From positions 753,151-767,927 of the forward strand of contig CAMPET010000003.1 in the NCBI GenBank assembly GCA_946803715.1: a stretch of DNA of 14,777 nucleotides. Reading direction: 5' to 3'. The first letter of the stretch is position 1. Every line of letters begins with the position of its first letter. The stretch is from Beroe ovata. Lineage: Eukaryota; Ctenophora; Nuda; Beroida; Beroidae. Shown here one piece after another: positions 1 to 7,780 of this stretch. The position numbers were made by a program, and so were the translations under genes. The notes below the pieces were generated by a model. That model saw only the letters and a list, made by a program, of their open reading frames with translations. It had not been told where the DNA came from and did no database searches.

Positions 1-34
1 TGTGTGTGTGTGTGTTTGTGTGTGTTTGTGTGTG
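1..34. repeat. (TG)n microsatellite, left edge
   Basis: Alternating TG with occasional TTTG interruptions. It starts at the window edge, so its true length is unknown. Confidence 0.95.
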
Positions 35-95
35 GTGGGAATTCGAGAATCGAGATATTGTGTGGACAATGGACATGAAGCATGTTCGAATTTGA

Positions 96-296
96 GTGCA
101 AGAATCCTTGGAATGTGCTAAATTTTCTCGTCCACGCTCCACAATAATTGTCAATATTGACACAGGCGAGTCAGTGGTGTTACGGAACAGCAGACGACCA
201 CGCGGGCGACCAGCTCCCAACCCCTTGAAAACGGGAACAGAGGAGGATCTCCGACTTTATCTCGGAACTCTAGATGAAACAAACACGGGATTAGAG
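96..296 (+). CDS. possible internal exon with an AT-hook-like motif
   Basis: I do not recognise this gene. The frame is open from just after a stop at 93-95 to a stop at 309-311, with no ATG at its start, so if coding it is an internal exon. A candidate donor lies at 297-298 (GAG|GTAATT) and a weak acceptor-like AG near 101-102. The peptide is basic in the middle and contains RRPRGRP, which matches the R-G-R-P core of AT-hook minor-groove DNA-binding motifs, followed by a more acidic tail (GTEEDLRLYLGTLDE). Codons look mixed and coding-like, but the frame is short, no second exon is visible and no homologue comes to mind. It could equally be a chance open frame or a relic of a mobile element. 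Confidence 0.25.
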
Positions 297-326
297 GTAA
301 TTATGGTTTAGAGGTAATTATGGTTT
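293..326. repeat. 17-bp tandem duplication
   Basis: The 17-bp unit AGAGGTAATTATGGTTT occurs twice back to back (293-309 and 310-326). It duplicates the candidate splice donor (GT at 297 and again at 314) of the possible exon to its left. Confidence 0.95.
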
Positions 327-1160
327 CAGGTTCGGTTGAACTAGACTTTTGATTCACCGTTCATGGTAAATTTGAGATTCAATGTTCAATATGGTGCCAT
401 CGTATAAGTAGGAGACCTCAAGATGTGAAACATGTGCTATCTCTAGCACAATATTGCATTGGAAATAATTAGATTATGTGTCTGTTCGTCAAGTTAGATT
501 GTTGTTCATAATAGAGTTATAGGATTAATGTGTTCACGTCCGGTTATTTGATGATTCTTGAGAATTTTAACACAATGCTCATTCAGAATTATTGTTCAAC
601 CACTATTTAACGGGCTAATATTATCAATTTCAAGGAAATAAAACTATAAAACCCCGTGAACCTATATTCTGGCTAGACATTTCGTGGTTTTCTCTTATTA
701 AATGCATTCCACAGTACCTTTTCATAATTCTCGAGGTACTGGAAGAAATTGCAAGAAGTTCAAAGAACGGAATGGCACTCCTTCTACATCTGATAGCAAT
801 GAAATATTGTGTTCTTTCCATAGATTACCAAACTCATTAATGAAAAAGGGTTACGATTCTTCGTGACGTGGTATTATTCCAATAACGGTAATTTGTTTGC
901 AAAATGACACAGATTTTGCGTGCCATGGTTGTCATTCCCAATTTCACGATGGATAACTGTTATCAAACTGAGATTTCTGTGCTCAATTACTGGTGTAAGA
1001 AATAAGAGTCCCTCTTGGTCATGAAGTGCAGTAGTGATCCAGGATCAGACCACCGCCTGTTCCTCTAAGTGACAGCTGACAAAGAGAAGAAGTGAGGAAT
1101 GTTTGCAGATTGACAATTGATTAATCAGTCTTAGATCTTGAGATTCCTATCACTCTCATA
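327..1160. other. intergenic, no feature recognised
   Basis: AT-rich sequence without a convincing coding frame, RNA gene or repeat. Short open frames on either strand here lack any recognisable composition or motif. Confidence 0.6.
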
Positions 1161-1161
1161 A

Positions 1162-1176
1162 ACACTTGCACACACA

Positions 1177-1213
<37 letters not shown>

Positions 1214-1217
1214 GTGT
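1162..1217. repeat. (CA)n microsatellite with inverted flanks
   Basis: CA dinucleotides run from 1169 to 1212 with one AAA interruption at 1178-1180. They are bracketed by ACACTTG (1162-1168) and its complement CAAGTGT (1211-1217), so the tract sits in a small inverted repeat. It lies about 80 bp upstream of the TATA box of the secreted-peptide gene. Confidence 0.95.
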
Positions 1218-1294
1218 TGCGGTACCGGTGACTGGTGAGGGGAAACAACATTGACGGATGATTATTGATGACTGTGTTGAGACATCAACAGCAG

Positions 1295-1300
1295 TATAAA
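1295..1300 (+). promoter_or_regulatory. TATA box of the secreted-peptide gene
   Basis: GCAGTATAAAGTG is a good core TATA match 222 bp upstream of the ATG at 1522. A start about 25-30 bp downstream would give a leader of roughly 195 nt, unless an intron lies in it. Spacing and strand fit the small gene; no experimental start is known. Confidence 0.5.
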
Positions 1301-1521
1301 GTGAGGCACACAGTAGGGAAAAGTAGCATTTCTATTCCAGTAGTTGCAGAATCTCCACAATTTCCGGTGTTCCAGTTGTATCTCAGTACTCATATTGAAA
1401 TTGATCTACTTAGATCTTTTTATAATTCACTATTTTTTCTATAAAATCAAACCCCTCCCTCTCTAACTCTATACTAACCTGAGTTCTCAGAGCAAGGCAT
1501 CACATACACTGTATAACCAAC

Positions 1522-1686
1522 ATGAACATGATGAAATATCTTCTCCTTGTCACGCTCCTCGCTTTCCTCCTCTTCACAGTGGCTGTTGAGGGCCAGAGTG
1601 TTACTGAGCAGGAGTGTCAACTGGTGTGTAACCAACTGGCAAGCGAAATGCCCTACTCCAAATGCAAGAGCGCCTTTTGTCTCTGA
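1522..1686 (+). CDS. small secreted four-cysteine peptide precursor (54 aa)
   Basis: Single-exon frame from ATG 1522 to TGA 1684-1686. Residues 1-24 form a classic signal peptide: a basic K5 followed by the hydrophobic run YLLLVTLLAFLLFTVAV. Cleavage is likely after VEG, leaving a mature peptide of about 30 residues starting with Q25, which could cyclise to pyroglutamate. The mature part has four cysteines (C32, C36, C48, C53) in the pattern C-x3-C-x11-C-x4-C, enough for two disulfides. The first pair sits in a helix-favouring stretch, recalling helical-hairpin peptides (usually C-x3-C...C-x3-C), but I cannot assign a family. ATGs at 1522, 1528 and 1531 are all in frame; the first is taken. 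A TATA box lies upstream, and an AATAAA is seen only at 2423-2428. Role unknown: host-defence, signalling and venom-like peptides all share this architecture. Confidence 0.72.
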   Translation: MNMMKYLLLVTLLAFLLFTVAVEGQSVTEQECQLVCNQLASEMPYSKCKSAFCL

Positions 1687-2054
1687 TGGATACTATATAC
1701 AACGTTATCCAAAGTCCAGAGACAATGATTATACCTATTCTTATTGTTTACGATTTTCTTGTAGCTATGAATGGGGATATCCTCTCAAAAATTAATGAAT
1801 GATATGATTTTATCTCATGCCTTATGTAATGAGCCTACCAAAATTGAAAATATCGCTAAAAATGGGCTTTTTTCCTGATAACTGATAGAAACGCCTATCA
1901 ATTATTGGTCTTGTTTATTGAGGAATTTTACCCTCTGAGACGTCATACATGACTATTCTTTTCGTTTCTTTTTGCTATATTGATTGGGAGGGCATAACAA
2001 GGTCTTGGGATATTGCATGGATCAAGGCAAGTACAAGGCTGTCTACAAATGTGT

Positions 2055-2167
2055 GGAGAGAGGAGGAGAGAGGGAAGGAGGTGGGTCAATAGAATAAGGT
2101 GATATGAAGTTAGAAGAGGGAGGATCATGGATGAAAAGCTCCTCTCCCTCCCTGTTTTCATCTCCCA
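2055..2167. repeat. opposed GA-rich and CT-rich tracts
   Basis: A nearly pure purine run (2055-2085, GAGAGAGGAGGAGAGAGGGA type) is followed about 55 bp later by a pyrimidine-rich run (2137-2167, CTCCTCTCCCTCCCTG type). The two are partly complementary, so they could fold into an imperfect hairpin, and purine tracts of this kind can form triplex DNA. Confidence 0.6.
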
Positions 2168-3558
2168 GCATCTAGAAACCACTTTCACTCTGGCTGATGA
2201 CGTAATATGTGACAGGGTATTGTTCGGGGATCAGCTGTAAGCCGGAGGACCGTTATATTCATAAGATGTTTCAATGAAACTTAACTACAGCTGGCATGAA
2301 ATATTGAGGTCACTGGTGGAAAAATGAAAATCATCGGAAGTTTTCACAACAGTCCACATCAATAGTAGTCCCGTACATATAATAGCCCACAGAGGTGATG
2401 AAATCATGCCATAATACAAAATAATAAAATAACCATAACAAGGTTTTGACATGCTGACAATAGTTCAGTGATGTAAGTGACTGTAATTTAAAGTGATTAT
2501 TGGGCAACCTGCAACGGAATTTCTGTGTATGCTATGGTGATTAGTGCGTATCGATCTTCACTATCCCGGAAATTGCAAAGTCGATGTTTTCGGGCAAATA
2601 TCATTGTTCTACTGAGAGGGATTAAATTCATTCCATCTAACCACAAAACTGATATAAGCAGCCCTGTGTTATCTGTGTTCGAAGCTAGAGTGAATAGTTG
2701 GAGTGAGCTATCTTAGACAAAAGAGTCCTCTGTGCGTGATGTGGTAGACTTGTTTTATCAAATTACTCCCGAAATGTCACAAAAGTTTAACAATCACAAT
2801 ACGGCTAATTTGTGTGTAATGATAGAGTTAGCCAAGTCGCTGGTTATTGCTGTACGTTTTCTCGATATCCTTGGTAAGAAGTAACGTTTCGGAGAATGTT
2901 GCGAGATTTGATGTATACTAAACGTACATTAATTGATGTGTACTAAACATTGTTGATCGTAAAATGTATAGTTGTACATTTTGCAGTGCATCGTGTATTA
3001 AAGTGTAGTGTGTACACTGTACATAATTATACACAGTTATACACATGGTATATCATACGGCAATCATTTCAGAAAGACAAGAGCAAGCTCTACAACACTC
3101 TGATATCTGAAACATTTGCCTGTATAGACGCGTACACTGAAATCAAGTTTCGGCAAAGCTATCATGGCAAGGTATGTACAGCTATGTCTCAGCTTGAATG
3201 TGGTAACACTCTGGGTTATATACCAATGCCCATTGAAGAATGATGCCGAGCAGAAAGCGTTCACTCAGCACTCAGTGCAAATTAACGCAGAAGCTTCAAG
3301 CTAGCATTTTTTATCTGTACTTAGGGTACATAAAGCATAACATGTTTGAATATTATTACGCTGGTGCCAAGTATTCTCGTTATGATTGGTTAATTGATAT
3401 AAACGGTGTACCATCATAAACTGATAATAAGTAAGGTCAGGTGCCGAAATGAAGTTATTTGTTTCTGGCTATCATGAAACCGGGCGTACGGCGCTGACTT
3501 CAGTGTGATGTACAAAAATGTCAAGAACACATCGACATTGTTCATGGATTGATTGTTC

Positions 3559-3592
3559 ACGCGCGCGCGCGGCCGCGCGTTTGACGCGCATG
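3559..3592. repeat. CG-alternating patch
   Basis: CACGCGCGCGCGCGGCCGCG followed by TTTGACGCGCATG is a strikingly CpG-dense spot in AT-rich surroundings. Similar GCGCGC runs are characteristic of the transposon-like repeats in the palindrome arms, so this may be a decayed fragment of that class, but no terminal repeat is visible. Confidence 0.5.
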
Positions 3593-4624
3593 TGCACAAA
3601 TCTTACTTTTCATCAACACATTTTTTACTTTTTAACAATGAGTGAATCGATTTCAGAGTTCAAACAGCTAAAAAATAGCATTAATTGAAGAGATCTGAGG
3701 ATGGAAAAGTATTAGCCAAGTAAGCCTACGAGATGAGTGCGAAGAATGAAGAATCCTACTCGAAGAGAATATGTACATTGGGAAATGCGCAAGCTACGAA
3801 TGTACCAATAATCCATATTTGTTGATATTGTGGAATTGTTCACTGACTAGAAAAGTTAACAAAAGCATTGTTGAGTTTAACTGCATAACCTGGACAGCTG
3901 CAAGCATGCCTAACTTAAGTTATAATTTGTAATTGTTTCAAAACATACTGAATTATGAGACGAGTTGAACCATCTTTTATCGAATCTAATTCTAATGAAT
4001 ATGCCGACATGTTTTATCTTTGAATGCATTACGAAATTAATTTATTTTCCATGATTTTTCACGATAATATTTTTTAACAGTTAAGTTAAAGCTATCTTGT
4101 AATTGTTAACAACCTTCCTGAACGTTTTTACTTAATACATAATCATGATAATAGCAGAAAAAGGACACAGTTAAATAGCTTGGGATTGTTTCATCCATTT
4201 TACACCGATAAGATTTTGAATCCGTATAAATGCAACATTAAATGTGTTGTTACTGAAATGCGGTGCCAATTAATGCATTAATTAATATCAATAGTTATAA
4301 CATACGATTTTAAAGTCCGTGTCATTCAGTAACGATTTGAACCGTGGCCGGTCGGCCGGAATAAGAAATTGATACATGTTTTTTATGCAATGTGAGTGTG
4401 CTGACTATAAGATCCTGTTATAAAAACGTACTTTGTTTAAATTTTGAGTACAACTAGTATGTGGTCAAATAGAAAGGTAGTGTATCACGCCGTCTTGACG
4501 GTTTTTTTTGTCAGATAAAATCTGAAAAGGTTTTCTAGAATCATTAATAAAATTCAAAGGGAAAATAGTTTAATTCTAGCTCAGATTATTCACTATAATG
4601 AGACTAAAACAGATTAAACAAAAA

Positions 4625-4690
4625 GTGGCGAGCCAGGTCTTTAAGTCACACAGGCACACTACCCTTGAGTTGAGCCACCATGCCATGACT
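4625..4690 (-). repeat. possible tRNA-derived SINE fragment
   Basis: Read on the minus strand, the segment runs GGTGGCTCAACTCAAGGGTA then GTGTGCCTGTGTGACTTAAA then GACCTGGCTCGCC, ending in CACTTTTTG. The first part resembles the A-box half of tRNA-derived SINEs (TGGCTCA...GGTAGTGTGCC), and GACCTGG lies where a B-box would begin, but a proper GGTTCGAATCC is absent. It is best read as a decayed or truncated SINE head; chance similarity is possible. Confidence 0.3.
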
Positions 4691-4786
4691 ATGGTCACAT
4701 TAATGAAAATCGGAGCAATGGATTGGATAAATGAGCAATGATAAGCAGTAAAGAATCAGTAATGAACTATAATCAGTAATCAGTTG

Positions 4787-5860
4787 TCACCAGTACCTAT
4801 AACCAACATCTGCCGACTCAAACGTCTGTGGGCTATTCATCATTTTGGAGTTGATGAACTCGAAAACCAGCCTGCAGATGTTTGACGAAAGAGTGCAGAC
4901 TACAAACTCGCAGTCCAACAGAAGTTGTATATCAGTGATGATACCGATATGGGCTATAGGCCTGCTCCTGTTGGACCCCGGGGTTTTGGCGATATTGATT
5001 GTATCGAGATCAAATAGGAAGTTGTAATCCGGGAACTTTGTTTGAAATTCCGTCACAATGTTCGGCTCGTCAGTGGCAACATATACCCTCTTCTCTGTAC
5101 CATTAGGCTTGTTGTCATAGTAACGCCTGACCGCATCCATATACCGCTCCACATTCACGTACTTGGCCTCATGTCTCTTGTCAGTTCTCCGCACCTGCAT
5201 TCCGGGCAGTGGCGCCACAAACCCTAGCTTCTCCCTCGCTTCCTTCACATGTTGCTGCATGACGGGTTGTAACCGGAATAGATATGCCACTACATGTCCT
5301 GCCCACCACGATATAGGGTATTGTAAACCCGATGGTGCGGGAATCCATTGCGGGGGAGCGCTTTTCCAGTGCGGGAGAATCCCGCTTTGCGGGGCCCAAG
5401 CACTTATTTTGACAACCTGATGTTCTTTGTGATCAGGCGCCCATTCCACAGCGGGTTCAACCCACTCTCTGCACGACGTGCTGATTGGTAGGAAGTATTC
5501 CTCCCATTCGGTGCGTGTAAACACATCCCCGGGCTCATGTGACAGTATGACAGTCCTGTTCGTCAGGGCGGCGTACATGAAACACGTGACTACTTCGTGG
5601 AACGTGGAGACAAAGCCAATGACGCGACGCATCGGGCACACCAGTTTGCGAGCGCTCGCGCAGTCCACCGGGTTCTGGATAGCAGCCAAATACTCTCTCG
5701 CTCGCTTGTTTTCCGGGATGTCAGTGTCGGCCCTGGCGTTGAAGTGGGAATCGTAAATGTCTTGAGTGAGGGGAGTTATATCCTCGAGGTAGTAGTAGTA
5801 GTACAGCATTATCGGTACAAGAGTGCAGGCAAGACATAGGAAATGGAGGCATTTCCCCAT
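4787..5860 (-). CDS. alpha-1,6-fucosyltransferase-like protein (GT23), complete copy
   Basis: 357 aa, ATG with good context (ATCATGG). Residues 5-25 form a hydrophobic anchor after a very short cytoplasmic tail, the type II topology of Golgi glycosyltransferases. The catalytic region carries the FUT8/GT23 signatures: VRRTDK (223-228, the GDP-fucose-contacting arginines in FUT8), YVATDEPN (260-267), and IITDIQLLLDCEFVVCTLSS followed by NICR (307-330). FUT8 has SSQ where this protein has SSN, a conservative change at a functionally noted site. Potential N-glycosylation sites are N101, N253 and N297. Human FUT8 is 575 aa; this protein lacks most of the coiled-coil stem and the whole C-terminal SH3 domain, stopping shortly after the catalytic fold. 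Expected role: transfer of fucose from GDP-fucose to N-glycan core GlcNAc or a related acceptor; the acceptor is inferred, not shown. Its last 39 codons lie outside the palindrome, so this is probably the parental copy. Confidence 0.88.
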   Translation of the reverse strand: MGKCLHFLCLACTLVPIMLYYYYYLEDITPLTQDIYDSHFNARADTDIPENKRAREYLAAIQNPVDCASARKLVCPMRRVIGFVSTFHEVVTCFMYAALTNRTVILSHEPGDVFTRTEWEEYFLPISTSCREWVEPAVEWAPDHKEHQVVKISAWAPQSGILPHWKSAPPQWIPAPSGLQYPISWWAGHVVAYLFRLQPVMQQHVKEAREKLGFVAPLPGMQVRRTDKRHEAKYVNVERYMDAVRRYYDNKPNGTEKRVYVATDEPNIVTEFQTKFPDYNFLFDLDTINIAKTPGSNRSRPIAHIGIITDIQLLLDCEFVVCTLSSNICRLVFEFINSKMMNSPQTFESADVGYRYW

Positions 5861-5952
5861 GATGTCTCACTCTGGAATATTATGAAAATTTCCAGTGAAA
5901 TGAAATAGTGACTCGACGAAATGATATCAATAATCAATACTGATAACCCGTG

Positions 5953-5958
5953 TTTATA
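5953..5958 (-). promoter_or_regulatory. possible TATA box of the left fucosyltransferase gene
   Basis: On the minus strand GGCTATAAACACGG lies 92 bp upstream of the ATG; a CCAAT sequence sits farther upstream near 6101-6105. Spacing suits a short leader. Both elements are mirrored in the right arm. Inference from motif and position only. Confidence 0.35.
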
Positions 5959-6177
5959 GCCATTCAAATTCCGAGTGATCTGAACGAAACCCCATGGATT
6001 CGATTCCTTGTTAAACATGCCGTATAACTATAACAGGAAGGATATCCACCGTGTTCGCCAGGCTAAACCACTCAAAAGTAATTTCATTATAGGTCTCGTT
6101 ATTGGAAAATGTTTCTTTGTGTTCGACACTTTGTGATCAGGCACGTAGACGGGGGGGGAAAATTGGACCTCTGATGA

Positions 6178-6257
6178 AGATTTTCAAGGACTTCGCCCTT
6201 CCATACAGAACTTAACGTCTGGCTTCTGGGGGCGCAGCCCCCAGACCCTGCTTCTGG
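6178..6257 (+). repeat. GC-hairpin repeat module, copy 1
   Basis: An 80-bp unit with an AT-rich start (ATTTTCAAGGACTTC), a middle ACAGAACTTAACGTCTGGC and the hairpin TCTGGGGGCGCAGCCCCCAG, ending CCTGCTTCTG. A second direct copy lies 218 bp downstream. The G5-C5 hairpin head looks like the end of an interspersed repeat; the family is not identified. Confidence 0.85.
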
Positions 6258-6395
6258 GTCAACGAGCACATTGAATAAAAACTAACTGTGATACTGTGAT
6301 ACTACTCCACTACTTTCTATACAATATGATGTCGTTCTATATCAGGGCAGTGCCTCAAGACCCGTTTATTTCCAGTGTAACAAAGCAATAAATGG
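6258..6395. other. spacer between the two GC-hairpin modules
   Basis: Unique-looking sequence with a small tandem TGATACTG/TGATACTA at ~6290-6304. It contains the only arm-to-arm mismatch found nearby (6391). No gene is seen. Confidence 0.6.
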
Positions 6396-6475
6396 AAAAT
6401 TTTGAAGGATTTCACCTTATCGAACAGAACTTAACCTCTGGCTTCTGGGGGCGGCGCCCCCGGACCCCTGCTCCT
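6396..6475 (+). repeat. GC-hairpin repeat module, copy 2
   Basis: Direct, diverged copy of 6178-6257 with the same order: AAATTTTGAAGGATTTCACC, then ACAGAACTTAACCTCTGGC, then the hairpin GGGGGCGGCGCCCCCGGACC and CCTGCTCCTG. The hairpin loops differ between copies while the stems are kept. Confidence 0.85.
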
Positions 6476-6671
6476 GATTATAAATGATTATCTGCTTATG
6501 TTTCAGCTGTATTCTAAGCTAGTCATCATATTGTGATAGTTGTTAACAGAGAACTGATCAGTGATCAGACTGATTACAGATGGTGATCGCTGATTTTAGG
6601 GAAATTATGCGGAAAAATAACATTTACCAATACTGAATACTGTCGAAAAAAGGGAAATACGCTATACTAAA

Positions 6672-6725
6672 GACCTGTGTCCAGGTCCTGTTATAAAAAA
6701 CAGTGTTGTTATAACAGTGTTGTTG
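6672..6725. repeat. compound small inverted and tandem repeats
   Basis: GACCTGTGTCCAGGTC is an imperfect palindrome (6672-6687). It is followed by CTGTTAT...ATAACAG (6688-6717) and by a tandem AACAGTGTTGTT pair (6699-6725). Role unknown. Confidence 0.7.
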
Positions 6726-6804
6726 TTTTAGTGTTTGATTTCACATCCGTTCCATTTATAAATATGATGAAAACGGGATTTTTCTATCCGCTGCATCTAT
6801 TGCA

Positions 6805-6846
6805 GCGATTAAACTTAAAGTGATTAAAGCGATTAAAAGCGATTAC
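6805..6846. repeat. degenerate GCGATTAAA tandem repeat
   Basis: GCGATTAAA, GTGATTAAA, GCGATTAAA and GCGATTAC follow one another with short spacers. At 6851-6870, TTAGGGTAAAATCTTACAAG resembles an isolated right end of the nearby TTGTAG...CTACAA transposon family; no matching left end was found. Confidence 0.7.
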
Positions 6847-6974
6847 ATTTTTAGGGTAAAATCTTACAAGTACAACGTTAAGAAACGATCTCTAAGTCTA
6901 TTGAATTTGAACGATCTCCATGTTGCATGTTGAAACGATCAGAGGTCACAGCAACACGGCTTCAACTTCCAGTG

Positions 6975-7081
6975 TTGTAGGATTTCACCCTACCCTTGCT
7001 GGCGGGATTTTATCCCTGGACGGAATGAAAATTGCGCGCATGGCACTGATGGCCAGGGTAGGGCAATGTAAAATTCTACAA
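6975..7081. mobile_element. ~107-bp non-autonomous DNA transposon (MITE) with 9-bp target duplication
   Basis: The element starts TTGTAGGATTTCACCCTACC and ends with the approximate complement (GGGTAGGGCAATGTAAAATT then CTACAA). It is flanked by exact 9-bp direct repeats CTTCCAGTG (6966-6974 and 7082-7090); CAA precedes both copies, so the boundary is ambiguous by up to 3 bp. Inside is a second small palindrome (GGCGGGATTTTATCCCTGG). A 9-bp duplication is typical of Mutator-like elements and some others; without a transposase the superfamily is a guess. The copy in the other arm is 8586-8692. Confidence 0.8.
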
Positions 7082-7301
7082 CTTCCAGTGCGTGCAACGG
7101 CCGACGAATCGAATCTGCAGTTGCAGCTCAGTGCAATTCAAACTGTAAAACTGAAGACATGAAACAGAAACATAAACAACTGACTCGAGCTGTCTGATTG
7201 TCGGTGTCGTCATCTGATTCTGTCAATCTGTCGTGTCATCGCGCGCACATGACATAATTTAAAACTGCATGTGCAACTCTTGTAGGATTTTACCCTACCG
7301 T

Positions 7302-7419
7302 TGTTCCCGCGCTGCGTGACCCAAATACTCCGCGCGCGCTGCGCGTCTCCGTGCTGCGCGTCTCCTTCCTACGACTTTTCAGTTCACTGAGTAGAACAGG
7401 TGCGCGCAACGTGTGCACA
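7302..7419. mobile_element. 118-bp insertion A inside the nested MITE
   Basis: Flanked by 8-bp direct repeats CCTACCGT (7294-7301 and 7420-7427). Its ends are imperfectly inverted: TGTTCCCGCGCTGCGTG on the left against TGTGCACACGTTGCGCG read from the right (12 of 17 match). It includes a short tandem GCTGCGCGTCTCC pair. A diverged relative of similar length, opposite in orientation, lies at ~12201-12323. An 8-bp duplication suits hAT-like elements; this is inference. Confidence 0.7.
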
Positions 7420-7480
7420 CCTACCGTCGGTGCGCGCTATTTTCAATCCTTGCCAGGGATAAAATCCCGCCAGCAAGGGT

Positions 7481-7590
7481 TTGCCGGATGTTATCTGTCC
7501 ACTGTTTCTTGCGCGCGGCGCGCGCGCCTTCGATGAAGGCGCGCGCCGCGCGCAAGAAACAGTGTGCAGTGGACAGATAACATCCGGCAA
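7481..7590. mobile_element. 110-bp fold-back insertion B inside the nested MITE
   Basis: Almost entirely a hairpin: TTGCCGGATGTTATCTGTCC plus ACTG (7481-7504) pairs perfectly with 7567-7590, and the inner stem TTTCTTGCGCGCGGCGCGCG continues to a tiny loop at ~7532-7534, with a small bulge. It is flanked by 8-bp direct repeats GCAAGGGT (7473-7480 and 7591-7598). The terminal repeat is alignable with that of the host element (TTGnnGGATnTTAnC), suggesting one wider family inserting into its own kind. Confidence 0.75.
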
Positions 7591-7615
7591 GCAAGGGTAG
7601 GGTGAAATCCTACGA

Positions 7616-7780
7616 GTGCAACTCTTGTCTCCAGCTCCCCCAAAATATTTCAAAAATTATAACAAGATTAAGAATTGTGCTTGCGTCTCCTTTATAGTTG
7701 CGCAGCTGCTATTCTGCCTCGTTTGAATCCGCGCACGACGGTACTTGCGACGCGCCTGCCAGCTTTTATGCTAACCTAAC
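7616..7780. other. arm-proximal unique sequence next to the telomere-like spacer
   Basis: No gene. It contains a (C)5(A)4 tract and several CpG-rich words, ending GCTTTTATGCTAACCTAAC where the arm stops matching its partner. The mirrored stretch is 7887-8051. Confidence 0.6.

Larger units (their letters stand above)
1687..4624. other. long AT-rich intergenic stretch
   Basis: No gene recognised in almost 3 kb. Notable local features are the purine/pyrimidine tracts at 2055-2167, an AATAAA at 2423-2428 that could serve the upstream small gene, a CG-alternating patch at 3559-3592, and a GGCCGGTCGGCCGG palindromic patch near 4346-4359. Open frames of up to 97 codons (for example 2950-3243) show no recognisable domain and overlap open frames on the other strand. 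Confidence 0.6.
7280..7615. mobile_element. 336-bp nested MITE with 9-bp target duplication
   Basis: Ends are TTGTAGGATTTTACCCTACC (left) and GGTAGGGTGAAATCCTACGA (right). Exact 9-bp direct repeats GTGCAACTC flank it (7271-7279 and 7616-7624). It contains the same internal segment as the 107-bp element in the opposite orientation (GCGCGCTATTTTCAATCC, then CAGGGATAAAATCCCGCCAG). Two insertions split it (7302-7419 and 7481-7590). Subtracting them and their duplicated 8-bp sites leaves about 92 bp, the family's simple size, which supports the nested reading. Confidence 0.8.
4903..7780. repeat. left arm of giant inverted repeat
   Basis: Position p pairs with 15667-p in the right arm (7887-10764) with no indel. 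I compared the non-coding part of the arm block by block and found one difference: A at 6391 against G at 9276 (which would need to be T). The coding part matches in every overlapping frame and in the blocks I checked. The outer boundary falls inside the fucosyltransferase gene. The inner boundary is CTAACCTAAC (7771-7780), where the telomere-like spacer starts. Confidence 0.97.

Noticed and set aside
2950-3264. 97-codon plus-strand and 66-codon minus-strand frames
   Set aside because: They overlap each other, contain no recognisable motif, and the AT-rich codon content looks like chance.
4490-4509. Hairpin followed by T8, like an intrinsic terminator
   Set aside because: CCGTCTTGACGG plus a T run is short, no small RNA gene with internal promoter boxes lies upstream, and bacterial-type terminators do not apply here.
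6920-7162. 80-codon frame and its mirror at 8505-8747
   Set aside because: It runs through the 107-bp MITE and its flanks; no domain, and explained by the repeat.
7351-7653. Open frames on both strands across the nested MITEs (and mirrored at 8014-8316)
   Set aside because: They are translations of transposon hairpins and CG-rich repeats, low-complexity in Arg/Ala/Ser, and exist on both strands because of the palindromic sequence.
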